The translations under genes and the position numbers were made by a program. Shown here piece by piece: positions 1 to 9,400 of a DNA stretch of 64,000 nucleotides (within the stretch, counting starts at the first letter, position 1; every line of letters begins with the position of its first letter). This DNA comes from Granulosicoccaceae sp. 1_MG-2023 (GTDB lineage Bacteria > Pseudomonadota > Gammaproteobacteria > Granulosicoccales > Granulosicoccaceae). The stretch covers positions 38,189 through 102,188 of the forward strand of contig JAUOPI010000014.1 in NCBI GenBank assembly GCA_030546905.1, in the 5' to 3' direction. Under the pieces are notes generated by a model. It was not told the origin of the DNA, did no database searches, and worked only from the letters and a program-made list of their open reading frames with translations.

Positions 1-1
1 T

Positions 2-55
2 GACGGCAACTACGGCAGTAGCGCAACGCTTTCGGTACCGGTCAGCGGCAGCTGA
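2..55 (+). CDS. C-terminal end of an unidentified protein (5' part outside window)
   Basis: An open frame enters from the left edge and encodes 17 residues ending in LSVPVSGS before a TGA at 53-55. A strong intrinsic terminator follows 15 bases later, which supports a real gene end. The visible tail is Gly/Ser-rich with a beta-strand-like last segment, as in many exported or beta-rich proteins. That is too little to name a family. Confidence 0.55.
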   Translation, partial: DGNYGSSATLSVPVSGS

Positions 56-70
56 AAACGGGCAAAAAAA

Positions 71-94
71 AGCCGGCGATCGCCGGCTTTTTTT
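71..94. terminator. Bidirectional intrinsic terminator
   Basis: A 9-bp self-complementary stem (AGCCGGCGA/TCGCCGGCT, 71-88) is flanked by A7-8 on the left and T7 on the right, so it can work on both strands. It separates the gene entering from the left from the small minus-strand gene ending at 108. A near-identical terminator lies at 29551-29577. Confidence 0.85.
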
Positions 95-107
95 GTGCCC
101 TGCTGAC

Positions 108-332
108 TCAGCTTGCCATGCGGCAGAGCGGGAAGATTTCTTCCTGTGCCATCGACTCACAGGCTTTGCTGATCATCTCTTCGGTAATCTCGACTTCGCG
201 GTCATCTATATCCAAAACAGCCGCATAAGCGAGCTCCCGCGGCAAGGGTCTGACGGGCAAAGGTATGATTTTCTGCGCAGTTTTCTTTTGCATAAGTACG
301 TCCCCGGATACGTCTAAAGTGATTTCGGCCAT
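108..332 (-). CDS. Small conserved protein, PA1571-like
   Basis: A 74-residue soluble protein. The second half (VLDIDDREVEITEEMISKAC) resembles, from memory, the core of the small PA1571 family of Pseudomonas (an 'IID..GREVPITE.MI..AC' pattern) of unknown function. Start: ATG at 332 is used here. It has no clear Shine-Dalgarno, while an internal ATG at 293 has a GGGGA about 8 nt upstream and may be the true start, giving 61 residues. It lies downstream of ppk2 with a 94-bp gap and ends against the bidirectional terminator. No catalytic motif or signal peptide is visible. Confidence 0.6.
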   Translation of the reverse strand: MAEITLDVSGDVLMQKKTAQKIIPLPVRPLPRELAYAAVLDIDDREVEITEEMISKACESMAQEEIFPLCRMAS

Positions 333-426
333 GCGCGCCAACGTTAACGTGCTTGCGTGACAAACCGGTTAATGCAAATTGTTCGCCAGAGACTGACGAG
401 GCAATCGCTGCAAAATGTGATGCGCG

Positions 427-1302
427 TCAGACTTCGCCCGCCTCCAGCAAACGACGGTAGTAGTTGTGTTTATCAATCTCGTCTTCAGTGATCTCGGGAA
501 ACCCCATCTCCAACGACTCGAGCGTCTTGCGGATGATCTTCGCCACCCGGTAGCGCATATAGGGCTTGTTGTCCGCCGGTATCGCATACCAGGGCGCGTA
601 TTCGCGCGACGTCTCATTGAGCACGCTTTGGTAAGCGTGCATATAGTCATCCCAGTACTGGCGTTCGTCGATATCAGCCGCAGAGAACTTCCAGAACTTC
701 TCCGGCTCGGTCAGGCGTGACAGAAAACGCCTCGCCTGCTCTTCCCGCGACACATTCAGCCAGAATTTGATCACCACCGTACCATTTCGGGCCAGATGCC
801 GTTCGAAATCACGGATCGACTCAAAACGTTCATCCCAGATGCGCCGGTAATCGATATCGCCCGGCAGCTGTTGTCCGGCCAGATACTCCGGATGCACGCG
901 CACGACCAGCGTCTCTTCGTAGTGGCTGCGGTTAAACACGCCGATCCGGCCACGCTGCGGCAGAGCGCGGTTGATCCGCCAGAGAAAATCATGATCCAGC
1001 TCATTGGCCGACGGCTGCTTGAAAGAGCTGACCTGACAACCGGCCGGATTAATCCCGCTCAGCACCGCGCGGATCGTACTGTCCTTGCCCGCGGCATCCA
1101 TCGCCTGGAACACCAGCAGCACAGAGTGTTTGTCATAGGCATACATGACCTCCTGCAGCTTGCTGATCTTTTTGACCTCTTTGCGGAGTTTTTTCTTCAT
1201 CCGCGCCCGCCCGGCATCGTAGTCCAGCGGCGGCGTGGTCGGCGCTGCGGCGACCCGGAAGGTACGGTCGAACGGCACCAGATAAGGGAGTTGTTTTTGC
1301 AC
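427..1302 (-). CDS. ppk2: Polyphosphate kinase 2 family protein (class III-like)
   Basis: Transfers phosphate between inorganic polyphosphate and nucleotides in the cytosol, usually making NDP/NTP from polyP. The 291 residues show the PPK2 fold signatures: a Walker A-like loop QAMDAAGKDSTI at about 67-77, then GINPAGCQVSSFKQPS, ELDHDFLWR, and a Walker B-like GVFNRSHYEE at 121-130, with KFWLNVSREEQ and the lid Arg residues after it. Length and the ELDHDFLWR block point to the short single-domain type able to act on AMP/ADP. The start is GTG at 1302 with only a weak GGA upstream. It lies 41 bp downstream of msrA on the same strand and is probably co-transcribed, which fits a stress-related pair. 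Confidence 0.93.
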   Translation of the reverse strand: MQKQLPYLVPFDRTFRVAAAPTTPPLDYDAGRARMKKKLRKEVKKISKLQEVMYAYDKHSVLLVFQAMDAAGKDSTIRAVLSGINPAGCQVSSFKQPSANELDHDFLWRINRALPQRGRIGVFNRSHYEETLVVRVHPEYLAGQQLPGDIDYRRIWDERFESIRDFERHLARNGTVVIKFWLNVSREEQARRFLSRLTEPEKFWKFSAADIDERQYWDDYMHAYQSVLNETSREYAPWYAIPADNKPYMRYRVAKIIRKTLESLEMGFPEITEDEIDKHNYYRRLLEAGEV

Positions 1303-1343
1303 GCGTTAAGAGTCCTGTGAAAATAGCCGTCACCGTGCACGGA

Positions 1344-1976
1344 TCAGGCCGGAAAACACACCCCGGTACCGCCCAGGCCGCAATAACCATCGGGATTTTT
1401 GTGCAGATATTGCTGGTGATGGGGCTCGGCAAAATAAAACGCCCCCGCCGCCGCGATCTCGGTGCTGATGGCCGGCCTGCCGGCCGCGGCCAGCGCCTCC
1501 TGATAGGCCCTGGCTGACGCCGCGGCCAGACTCGCCTGCGCTGGCGAGTGGGTATAGATCGCCGAACGGTACTGGGTTCCGGTGTCATTGCCCTGGCGCA
1601 TGCCCTGAGTGGGATCGTGTGATTCCCAGAACACCTGCAACAAGGCCTGCGTCGGCAGAACCTCCGGGTCGTAAACGATCCGCACCACTTCGGCGTGTCC
1701 GGTCATACCGGTACAGACCTCTTCATACAGCGGGTTGGGCGTATAGCCGCCGGCGTAGCCGACCGCTGTGGTATAAACCCCGTCGAGCGTCCAGAAGGCA
1801 CGCTCGGCACCCCAGAAACAGCCCATTCCCACGTCGATCACTTCCAGTCCGGCCGGGTATGGCGGCTGCATCGGCGTGCCCAGTACGGCGTGCCGGCCCG
1901 GCGCGGGCAGCGCCTGTGTCCGCCCTTGCAGCGCCTCCTCGGGGCTGACCATCTGTGTTTTCCGCAAACCAAACAT
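1344..1976 (-). CDS. msrA: Peptide methionine sulfoxide reductase A
   Basis: Reduces methionine-S-sulfoxide in proteins and free Met(O) using thioredoxin. The catalytic motif [12 protein letters not shown] places the nucleophile at Cys53. The resolving cysteines are in the C-terminal [14 protein letters not shown] (about C199 and C207), the same three-Cys arrangement as E. coli MsrA. The start at 1976 ([16 protein letters not shown]) aligns with the E. coli N-terminus, gives 210 residues, and has GAGGG about 8 nt upstream; ATG 1982 is possible. The frame stays open further upstream but that part looks non-coding. First gene of a likely msrA-ppk2 operon. Confidence 0.96.
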   Translation of the reverse strand: MFGLRKTQMVSPEEALQGRTQALPAPGRHAVLGTPMQPPYPAGLEVIDVGMGCFWGAERAFWTLDGVYTTAVGYAGGYTPNPLYEEVCTGMTGHAEVVRIVYDPEVLPTQALLQVFWESHDPTQGMRQGNDTGTQYRSAIYTHSPAQASLAAASARAYQEALAAAGRPAISTEIAAAGAFYFAEPHHQQYLHKNPDGYCGLGGTGVCFPA

Positions 1977-2057
1977 CGGCATTTCCCTCAGGTATTTTCC
2001 GGTCGTTATAGCGTAACAAGCGTTCTCTATAGTCATGACAATGACGGGCCGGTGAAG

Positions 2058-2088
2058 TTGCGCCAATCGCCGCGCAAACCACTATAAT
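2058..2088 (+). promoter_or_regulatory. Possible sigma-70 promoter upstream of mgtE
   Basis: A perfect TATAAT stands at 2083-2088. A weak TTGCGC at 2058-2063 could be the -35 box, but the 19-bp spacer is long. It lies about 100 bp upstream of the mgtE start, leaving a leader of roughly 95 nt. I see no recognisable Mg2+ riboswitch in that leader. Confidence 0.4.
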
Positions 2089-2190
2089 AGGGACGGCCGC
2101 TAACCCCTGCAAACCCGCCGGATACCGTGGGAGCTATGGTGAGCATTATCCAGCGGGCAGACCTGCCCTTCTGACAACCACGGGACCTGC

Positions 2191-3546
2191 ATGAGCGAAG
2201 CACCTGACAATCGACCGGAAGAACACGAGGTCGACGTCTCCGCCATTATCGACAGCGGCTCCTTCAATGCCGCCAAATCAATACTACAAGCGATGCACCC
2301 GGCGGAAGTCGCGGATCTGCTCGAAGCACAGCCCCTGCACAAACGCCAGCTGATCTGGCGCATGGTCGATCACGACGTTGAGGCCGACGTGCTGATGGAA
2401 CTCGGTGACGAGGCCCGCGAAGGCCTGGTCAGCGATATGGACGCGCGCCACCTCAAACTGATCACCGAGAATCTCGATCTCGACGATCTGGCCGACTTTG
2501 TTCAGTCACTGCCCGAGCAGCTCAACCGCGAACTGCTCGGCCATATGGACCATCAGGACCGCAAGCGTCTGGAAGCGGTGCTGTCCTATCCCGAGGACAG
2601 TGCCGGCGGTCTGATGGACCTGGACACGGTCACCGTACGCGCCGACGTGACCCTCGATGTGGTGCTGCGCTATCTGCGCCGGCGCGGCGAGATGCCCAAA
2701 CACACCGACCGGCTGATTGTGGTCGACCGCTTCGGCTACTACCTGGGCTCGCTGCCACTGCGGCGTCTGCTGACCCATGAACCCTTTGAGATCGTCGGCT
2801 CGGTGATGCGCGACGACGATCCGGTAATTGAAGTTAACCAATCGGCTTCAGAAGTGGCCCGTCTGTTTGAGGATCACGATCTGGTCTCCGCCGCAGTAGT
2901 CGATGAACGCGGCAAGCTGCTCGGCCGTATCACCGTCGATGACGTGGTCGACGTGATCCGTGAAGAAGCCGAGCAATCGGTCATGAGCATGGCCGGTCTG
3001 AATCAGGAAGACGATATCTTCTCGCCGGTAATCCGCAGTACGCGCAAACGCGCGGTCTGGCTGGGGGTGAATCTGCTGACCGCCTTTCTCGCCTCCTGGG
3101 TCACCGCGCAGTTCTCCGATACGCTGGATCAGATCGTCACTGTGGCGATTCTGATGACGATCGTGCCGAGCATGGGCGGTATCGCCGGCAGCCAGACCCT
3201 GACCATCGTGATCCGCGCCCAGGCCCTGGGGCAGATCATGAAATCCAACACGCGCTGGCTGTTACTGAAAGAGATTATGGTCGGTCTGCTTAACGGCAGT
3301 TTGTGGGCCTGCGTCGTCGGTGCGGTCGCCTATTGGTGGTTCGGCGATTATCAGATCGGCATCGTGATCGGCCTGGCCATCCTGACCAACCTGGCCGCCG
3401 CCGCGCTGTCCGGGGTGATGATCCCGATCGCCCTGAAAGCCTTTAATATCGATCCGGCGCTGGCCGGCGGGGTGATTCTGACCACCATCACCGACGTGGT
3501 CGGCCTGCTTGCCTTCCTCGGTCTGGCCACTCTGGTCCTGCTCTGA
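2191..3546 (+). CDS. mgtE: Magnesium transporter MgtE
   Basis: Inner-membrane Mg2+ channel gated by cytosolic Mg2+. The 451 residues follow the family order: an N-terminal helical MgtE_N domain (about 30-130, with repeated LLEAQP..KR and LPEQLNRELLGHM blocks), two CBS domains (about 140-260, VIEVNQSASEVARLFEDHDLVSAAVVDERGKLLG in pieces), a plug helix, and five transmembrane helices (about 290-450). The pore region contains the family hallmark TIVPSMGGIAGSQTLT. Full length and intact. ATG 2191 follows a GGGA. The gene is transcribed alone and ends in the REP array it shares with convergent perM. Confidence 0.97.
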   Translation: MSEAPDNRPEEHEVDVSAIIDSGSFNAAKSILQAMHPAEVADLLEAQPLHKRQLIWRMVDHDVEADVLMELGDEAREGLVSDMDARHLKLITENLDLDDLADFVQSLPEQLNRELLGHMDHQDRKRLEAVLSYPEDSAGGLMDLDTVTVRADVTLDVVLRYLRRRGEMPKHTDRLIVVDRFGYYLGSLPLRRLLTHEPFEIVGSVMRDDDPVIEVNQSASEVARLFEDHDLVSAAVVDERGKLLGRITVDDVVDVIREEAEQSVMSMAGLNQEDDIFSPVIRSTRKRAVWLGVNLLTAFLASWVTAQFSDTLDQIVTVAILMTIVPSMGGIAGSQTLTIVIRAQALGQIMKSNTRWLLLKEIMVGLLNGSLWACVVGAVAYWWFGDYQIGIVIGLAILTNLAAAALSGVMIPIALKAFNIDPALAGGVILTTITDVVGLLAFLGLATLVLL

Positions 3547-3594
3547 CAAACCGCAACCACCGGGGTCGGCGGTAATCCCGCGACCGCCGGCGCC

Positions 3595-3804
3595 TAATCC
3601 AACCCCGCAGGTCGCCTGCATGCAGGCTCCTACAATTACACGCTCTGTAGGAGCGGCCATGGCCGCGACCAGCGGTGCCAAATCCAACCCCGCAAGTCGC
3701 CTGCATGCAGGCTCCTACAATCACACACCCTGTAGGAGCGGCCACGGCCGCGACCAGCGGTGCCTAATCCAACCCCGCAGGTCGCCTGCATGCAGGCTCC
3801 TACA
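3595..3804. repeat. REP/BIME-like array, 85-bp unit in 2.5 copies
   Basis: Direct repeats with an exact 85-bp period start at about 3596, 3681 and 3766 (the last truncated). Each unit carries two oppositely oriented REP-like elements sharing the head GTAGGAGC and the tail GCGACC, but with different palindromic cores. CTGCATGCAG occurs on the minus strand (3610-3633, 3695-3718, 3780-3803). GGCCATGGCC occurs on the plus strand (3647-3670; 3732-3755 with one core change). A GTAG head plus an imperfect hairpin is typical of REP elements mobilised by RAYT (TnpA-REP) transposases. No RAYT gene is in the window. The array fills the convergent gap between mgtE and perM. Confidence 0.85.
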
Positions 3805-4885
3805 GTTCCGCTGCCTCACTATGCAATAACTTCGGCTCGCGGGCCGCCGGCCAGGCATTGATCACCGCCTGAATCAGCGTCGCCAGCGGGATCGCGAAAA
3901 ATACACCCCACACGCCCCACAGGCCGCCGAAAAACAGCACCGCAACGATAATCGCCAGCGGGTGCAGATTCACCACCTCGGAGAACAGCAAGGGCACCAG
4001 CACATTGCCGTCGAGGATTTGTATGACCTGATAGGCCAGCAGCAAATACCAGAACTGCGGCGTTATCCCCCACTGAAAAAAGGCAATAATGCCCACCGGC
4101 ACGGTCACCGCGACCGCCCCGACAAAGGGAATAATCACCGAAATGCCGACCAGAAAACTCAGCAACATGGCGAAGTTCAGTCCCATCAGGACGAAGGTCA
4201 GATAGGTCACACCCCAGACGATAAGGATCTCGATAAACTTACCGCGGATATAGTTGGCGATCTTGCCGTCGACCTCCAACCACACAGCCAGTGACAACTC
4301 GCTGCTTTTGGGCAGGAATTTGCCCAGCCATTTGAGGATGATGTACTTGTCTTTAAGCGCAAAAAAGACAATCAACGGCACCAGCACGGCGTAGATGCCG
4401 AGCACCAGAATATTGGCCACATTGGACAAGGAAAACGACACGATGGCCTGACCGATGGAGCCGACCTCGGTGCGCAGACTGGCGATAACCTCATCGACCT
4501 GCTCGACCGTAAACAGCGTGGGATAGCGTTCCGGCAGTGTCATCAGCATATCCTGACCGGCGGTCACCATATTCGGCAACTCCCTGACCAACTGCGTGAC
4601 CTGCTTGGACAGCAGCGGCACCACGCCGAACAACAGCCCCAGGGCAAAAACCACAAACACCAACAACACCAGGGTCGCGGCTATGGTTCTGGGAATCCCC
4701 CAGCGGTTCATAGAGGTAACCAGACCATCAAGCAGATAAGCCAACACCACCGCCACAAGCACAGGGGCGAGAATGTCGCCGAGCAGGATGACAATCCCGA
4801 ACAGGATAGTCAGCCCCAGCATCAGAATTACTGCCTGCGGATCGGTAAAGTGCCGGTAGTACCAGTCTCGGATGACGTTATACAT
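3800..4885 (-). CDS. perM: AI-2E/PerM family membrane permease
   Basis: A 361-residue polytopic inner-membrane protein of the PerM/AI-2E transporter family. Members have been linked to export of small molecules or Na+/H+ exchange; the substrate here is unknown. The N-terminus (MYNVIRDWYYRHFTDPQAV) and the C-terminal blocks NVLVPLLFSEVVNLHPLAI and FGGLWGVWGVFFAIPLATL match the E. coli PerM pattern closely and fix the start at ATG 4885. The frame is open to 4969 but that extension is not conserved-looking. About eight hydrophobic segments. The stop codon TAG (3800-3802) lies inside the GTAG head of the third REP element, so the gene's present end is formed by repeat DNA. Confidence 0.92.
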   Translation of the reverse strand: MYNVIRDWYYRHFTDPQAVILMLGLTILFGIVILLGDILAPVLVAVVLAYLLDGLVTSMNRWGIPRTIAATLVLLVFVVFALGLLFGVVPLLSKQVTQLVRELPNMVTAGQDMLMTLPERYPTLFTVEQVDEVIASLRTEVGSIGQAIVSFSLSNVANILVLGIYAVLVPLIVFFALKDKYIILKWLGKFLPKSSELSLAVWLEVDGKIANYIRGKFIEILIVWGVTYLTFVLMGLNFAMLLSFLVGISVIIPFVGAVAVTVPVGIIAFFQWGITPQFWYLLLAYQVIQILDGNVLVPLLFSEVVNLHPLAIIVAVLFFGGLWGVWGVFFAIPLATLIQAVINAWPAAREPKLLHSEAAEL

Positions 4886-5016
4886 GTACGAGGAAAATCC
4901 GTTTGTTGTGAGCGCCACATCGGGCGCGGTTGTCGCTGAGCATGCGCCCGGTCCGGGAACCGGCCACACGCAAACCGGCCCTAGTATACAGAACTCTTAT
5001 GACACTACAGCCGACC

Positions 5017-5379
5017 TTAGTCGCAGGTGCCGGCGCTACGGCGCCGGGATTCATCAGCAAACAACTGCTCGATATCGCGGATCACCTCCGCCGCCTCACG
5101 CCCCTGCAACAGGTGTTCGCTCATCAGCGCCGAGGCGCGGGTCAGAAGCGTGTCGGTGTCCAGCCCGGCATAGGCACCGCGCATGCGTTTAAGAGCGGCG
5201 ATCACGGTTTCGTCCGGCGGCCCCGGCGGGACGACATCCGGACCCCGGTAAGGCGCCGCTTGCGCGGCCGGAGATGCGTTGTTGGCAAGTAAAAATCTGG
5301 CGAAATCGAGAAGAGAACGGCGCGAAGCCGCGTCAAGCCGGGCAAAGACGGCCAGTAACTCAGCTTGTTGATCGGGCAT
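5017..5379 (-). CDS. Hypothetical helical protein
   Basis: A 120-residue, probably cytosolic, mostly helical protein. It has an amphipathic N-terminal block (ELLAVFARLDAASRRSLLDF), a Pro/Ala-rich linker, then a second helical half rich in charged residues ending near a Cys. I do not recognise the family. It resembles other short gammaproteobacterial proteins with an L..F..L...RRSLLDFA-type helix that often sit near other genes without a fixed partner. ATG 5379 has no normal Shine-Dalgarno. The start codon is the last part of a perfect 15-bp inverted repeat (5378-5425). It lies between the LysR gene and perM on the same strand. Confidence 0.7.
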   Translation of the reverse strand: MPDQQAELLAVFARLDAASRRSLLDFARFLLANNASPAAQAAPYRGPDVVPPGPPDETVIAALKRMRGAYAGLDTDTLLTRASALMSEHLLQGREAAEVIRDIEQLFADESRRRSAGTCD

Positions 5380-5425
5380 AGGTGACAATCAGCAACAGTG
5401 AACACAGATACTGATTGTCACCTAT
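5378..5425 (-). promoter_or_regulatory. Perfect 15-bp inverted repeat over a start codon
   Basis: ATAGGTGACAATCAG (5378-5392) is exactly repeated in inverse orientation at 5411-5425, with an 18-nt spacer. In the minus-strand transcript the second arm ends with CACCTATG, so the AUG of the downstream gene would be paired in the hairpin. It could be a translation-blocking stem-loop or a repressor operator. Its length and perfection make chance unlikely. Confidence 0.7.
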
Positions 5426-5474
5426 TCCCGCGTGCGGCGCAGTGAAATGCGCGGAAATGTTTTTGCTACGTGTT

Positions 5475-6371
5475 TCAGTGCTCGCCGCAATAGCTGCGGG
5501 CAAACTGGAATAACTCATCCATCAGCTGACTGCGGAACTTCTGCCGCTGGCGGACAAACGCAAACTGGCGCTGCAGCGCGGGGCGCAGCTCAATGGCCGC
5601 CAGCGTGCCGAGTCGCAACTCCTTGTCAATCGCCGCCGAGGACAACACGGAAATTCCCATCCCCGCCTCGACCGCGCCCTTGACCGCCTCGGTACTGCCC
5701 AGCTCCATGGCCACATTCATGGCGCTCTGGTCACACTGGTGTTCCTTCAGGTAATCCGACAGCACAGCGCGGGTGCCGGCACCGGCCTCACGCATAATGA
5801 AAGGGAAATCGAGCAAATCCTGCGGCGTCAGAAAGTCCCGCCCGGCCAGTTCGTGCTGCGGCGGCACGATCACCACCAGACGGTCGACCTGACAGGCTTC
5901 CACCAGCAGCAGCTTATTGTTGATCTGGCCTTCGACAATACCGAGATCTATGGCGTTATCCTCGACCATGGTCACGACCGCACCGGTATTTGCCACCTTC
6001 AGGCGGATCGTCACATCCGGAAAACGTGCCTTAAAGTCACCGAGCAACGCCGGCAGCATGTATTCGGCAATCGTCGTCGAGGCGCCGATCGTGATGCAAC
6101 CGGCATTATCGCCGGTCAGATTCTTCACATTGGCTTCCATCTCATCGTAAAGCTCGAAGATCCGCGCCGCATAGCGGTCGACGATCTTACCCGCCTCTGT
6201 CAGGCTGATCTTATTGTGCCCGCGGTCAAACAGGCGGGTGTTGAAGTCTTCCTCCAACTGACGCACCTGAAAGGTGACTGCCGGCTGCGTCATATTGAGG
6301 AGGTCGGCGGCCTTGGTAAAACTCAGCACGCCGGCGACTGTGTGAAAGACCTGTAACCGTCGGTCGGACAT
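5475..6371 (-). CDS. LysR-family transcriptional regulator (CysL/YeiE-like)
   Basis: 298 residues. An N-terminal winged HTH (about 3-62: RRLQVFHTVAGVLSFTKAAD, then LLNMTQPAVTFQVRQLEEDF) is followed by a LysR substrate-binding domain (about 90-290) with a typical IGASTTIAEYMLPALLGDF opening. The sequence style is that of the CysL/YeiE branch rather than the short amino-acid sensors; the effector is unknown. The start at 6371 has GGAG about 8 nt upstream; the frame extends to 6425 without support. It lies 54 bp downstream of the RND pump gene on the same strand, so it is probably the third gene of that operon and may feed back on it. Confidence 0.9.
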   Translation of the reverse strand: MSDRRLQVFHTVAGVLSFTKAADLLNMTQPAVTFQVRQLEEDFNTRLFDRGHNKISLTEAGKIVDRYAARIFELYDEMEANVKNLTGDNAGCITIGASTTIAEYMLPALLGDFKARFPDVTIRLKVANTGAVVTMVEDNAIDLGIVEGQINNKLLLVEACQVDRLVVIVPPQHELAGRDFLTPQDLLDFPFIMREAGAGTRAVLSDYLKEHQCDQSAMNVAMELGSTEAVKGAVEAGMGISVLSSAAIDKELRLGTLAAIELRPALQRQFAFVRQRQKFRSQLMDELFQFARSYCGEH

Positions 6372-6425
6372 AAACTCTGCTCCAGCGCCCTCTGTTAACC
6401 GGCGGGGTGAACCCCGCCCGGTCAA

Positions 6426-9400
6426 TCAGGCGGGTATTTCGAAACGTTTACGCATAAAGGCGTAATACAAAACCGGAATCACCATCAACGTCAGCAAGGT
6501 CGAGACGAAAATACCTGAGATCAGGGAAATCGCCAGACCGCTGAAGATCGGATCATCGAGAATAAACACCGCACCGAGCATGGCTGCCAGGGCAGTCAAC
6601 ACGATCGGCTTGGTACGCACCGCCGCCGCATTGATCACCGCATCCTGGAACGGCGTGTTCTGATAGCGGACCTGATGGTTTATAAAGTCGACCAGCAGGA
6701 TCGAGTTACGCACGATAATCCCCGCCAGCGCGATCATGCCGATCATCGACGTCGCGGTAAAAGGCGCACCGGCCAGCGCATGCCCCGGCATCACACCGAT
6801 AATGGTCAGCGGAATCGGCGCCATGATAATCAGCGGCACCAGATAAGAGCCGAACTGTGCCACCACCAACAGGTAGATCAGAATCATGCCCACGCCGTAG
6901 GCGATGCCCATATCGCGGAACGTCTCATAGGTGATCTGCCACTCCCCGTCCCACTTGATGCTGTAGTTATACGGGTTCTGCGGCTGATCGATCAGGTACT
7001 GATGCGAGACCTTCTGCGCCACCGCATCGTCCGGGTCCTTGTCATTGAGACCGAAAAAGACCTCAAACATGCCGTACAGCGGGCTGTCCAGTTCACCGGC
7101 CATATCCCCGGTGACAAACACCACCGGCAACAGATCCTTGTGATAGATGGTTTTCTCCAGCGGCGCTTCACGCACGGAAACCACCTCGGACAAGGCCACC
7201 ATTTCGCCGGAGGCCGATTTCACACGGTAAGCCAGGATCGCATTCAGATCGGCTTTATCGGCGTTGCTGAACTCAGCCCGCACCGGCACCTCGTACTTGA
7301 TATTCGGGCCGTGCAGAAAGCCGATATCCAGTCCGCCGACGGCCGCACTCAAGGCCTGCGCCACGCTGGCCTGGGAAATACCGAGCAGGCTGGCACGCTG
7401 GCGATCCACCACCATCACCAGGCGTTCGACGTCCGCCTCGACGGTGTTGTCCACATCGATAATATCCGGCGTATTGCGCAGTACCTCCGTCAGCTCACGG
7501 GCCAGCGTGATCTGCCCGTCATATTCCGGGCCATAGACTTCAACCACCAGCGGCGACATCACCGGCGGACCCGGCGGCACCTCCACCACTTTGACATTGG
7601 CATCAAAGCCCGCCCCGATTTCCTGCAAAGGCCCGCGCATGGCCAGCGCAATATCGTGGCTTTGTTTGTCGCGGTCATGCTTATCGACCAGATTGACCTG
7701 AATATCGCCGGCATTGCTGCTTTCGCGCAGGTAGTACTGACGCACCAGACCGTTGAAGTTAATCGGCGCGGCGGTGCCGTTATAGATCTGGTAGTCCAGC
7801 ACTTCCGGCACGGTGGCGATGTAATCGGCCAGCGCATCCAGGGTCGCGCCGGTGCGTTCCAGCGTCGTGCCTTCGGGCATATCGACGATCACCTGAATCT
7901 CGGACTTGTTATCGAAGGGCAGCATTTTCAACACCACCAGCTGCACCACCGCCAGCGACACCGAGGCAACAATCAGCAGCGAGATACCACCGAGCAGCAG
8001 TACCCGCGGCCAACGTCCCTGCTTGCCACGCAGAAACGGCGTCATCAGACGATTGAAAAAGCCGTACAAACGCCCCTTGGCAGTCTCATCGAAGTCCGCA
8101 CCGTGCGCGGCCTGCGCCGCGAACTGACGCCCCAGCACTGCGTTGGTCATCCACGGCGTGACCACAAAAGCCACCATCAGGGAGATCAGCATACCCATGC
8201 TGGCATTGATCGGGATCGGACTCATATACGGGCCCATCAGACCGGTGACAAACGCCATCGGCAGCAGCGCCGCGATGACCGTAAAAGTCGCCAGAATGGT
8301 CGGACCACCCACTTCATCGACCGCCCGCGGGATCGCTTCGATCAGATTACGCGCGCCCATATGAATATGCCGGTGAATGTTCTCCACCACCACAATCGCG
8401 TCATCGACCAGAATTCCGATCGAGAAAATCAGCGCAAACAGCGACACCCGGTTGAGGGTAAAACCCCACGCCCAGGAGGCGAACAAGGTCATGGCCAGGG
8501 TGATAATCACCGCAGCACCGACAATAAAGGCTTCTTTGATACCCAGCGCAAACACCACCAGCAACACCACAATACCGGTGGCAAAGGCCAGCTTGCCGAT
8601 CAGTTTCTTGGCTTTGGCATCCGCGGTTTCGCCGTAGTTACGGGTTACCGCCACATTCACGCCTTCGGGGATCAGGGTGTCTTGCAGTTCACCGACCCGC
8701 TCGATCAGCGCATTGGCGATATCCACCGCATTGGTACCGGGCTTTTTCGCCACCGCGATCGTCACAGCCGGATGCTTACCCGGCACCGGCGCGGCATTGT
8801 CATGACGTTCGGCCTGCAGGCCCTGACCGTACCAGACCAGCTGTTCCGGGTAATCCGGCCCCAGCGAGACCTCCGCCACATCGGCCAGATAGACCGGCGC
8901 GCCGTTATTGGCACCGACCACCAGCGAGCCGATCTGATCGGGCGTGGTCATAAACTCGCCGGCCTGAATCTGAATTTCGCGCCCGCCGCTCACCACGGAA
9001 CCGGCATCCAAGCTGCTGTTGCCGGCACTCAGGGCATTTTGCAGGCTGTTGATATCAATCCCGTAAGCGCCCATCCGTTGCGGATCGAGCTGCACCTTAA
9101 CCACCGTTTCCGGGCCGCCGATGGTGTAGATATCGCGGGTGCCCTTAATCCGTTTCAGCTCTATTTCCAGCCCGTGCGCCACCTTCAGCAGATCGTAAGC
9201 ACCGCGGGTTTCATCCTCTGTCCACAGCGTCAGCGCCACAATCGGCACATCATCTATGCCCATCGGCCGGATAATCGGCTGCATCACGCCCAGCCCTGAC
9301 GACAGCCAGTCCTGATTGGAGTAGATCTTGTTGTACAGGCGCACAATCGCGTCCGTGCGGTCTTCACCGACCTTGTACTGCACCGTCAGCACCGACATGC

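Noticed and set aside
3595..3804. 85-bp repeats as CRISPR or as part of a coding gene
   Set aside because: Elements are palindromic REP-type sequences in alternating orientation without unique spacers; small frames across them only reflect the repeat.
6675..9299. Very long plus-strand open frame (874 codons) antisense to the RND pump
   Set aside because: It mirrors the pump gene codon for codon and is rich in His, Arg and Gln, the usual look of an antisense frame in GC-rich DNA. No ribosome site or domain.
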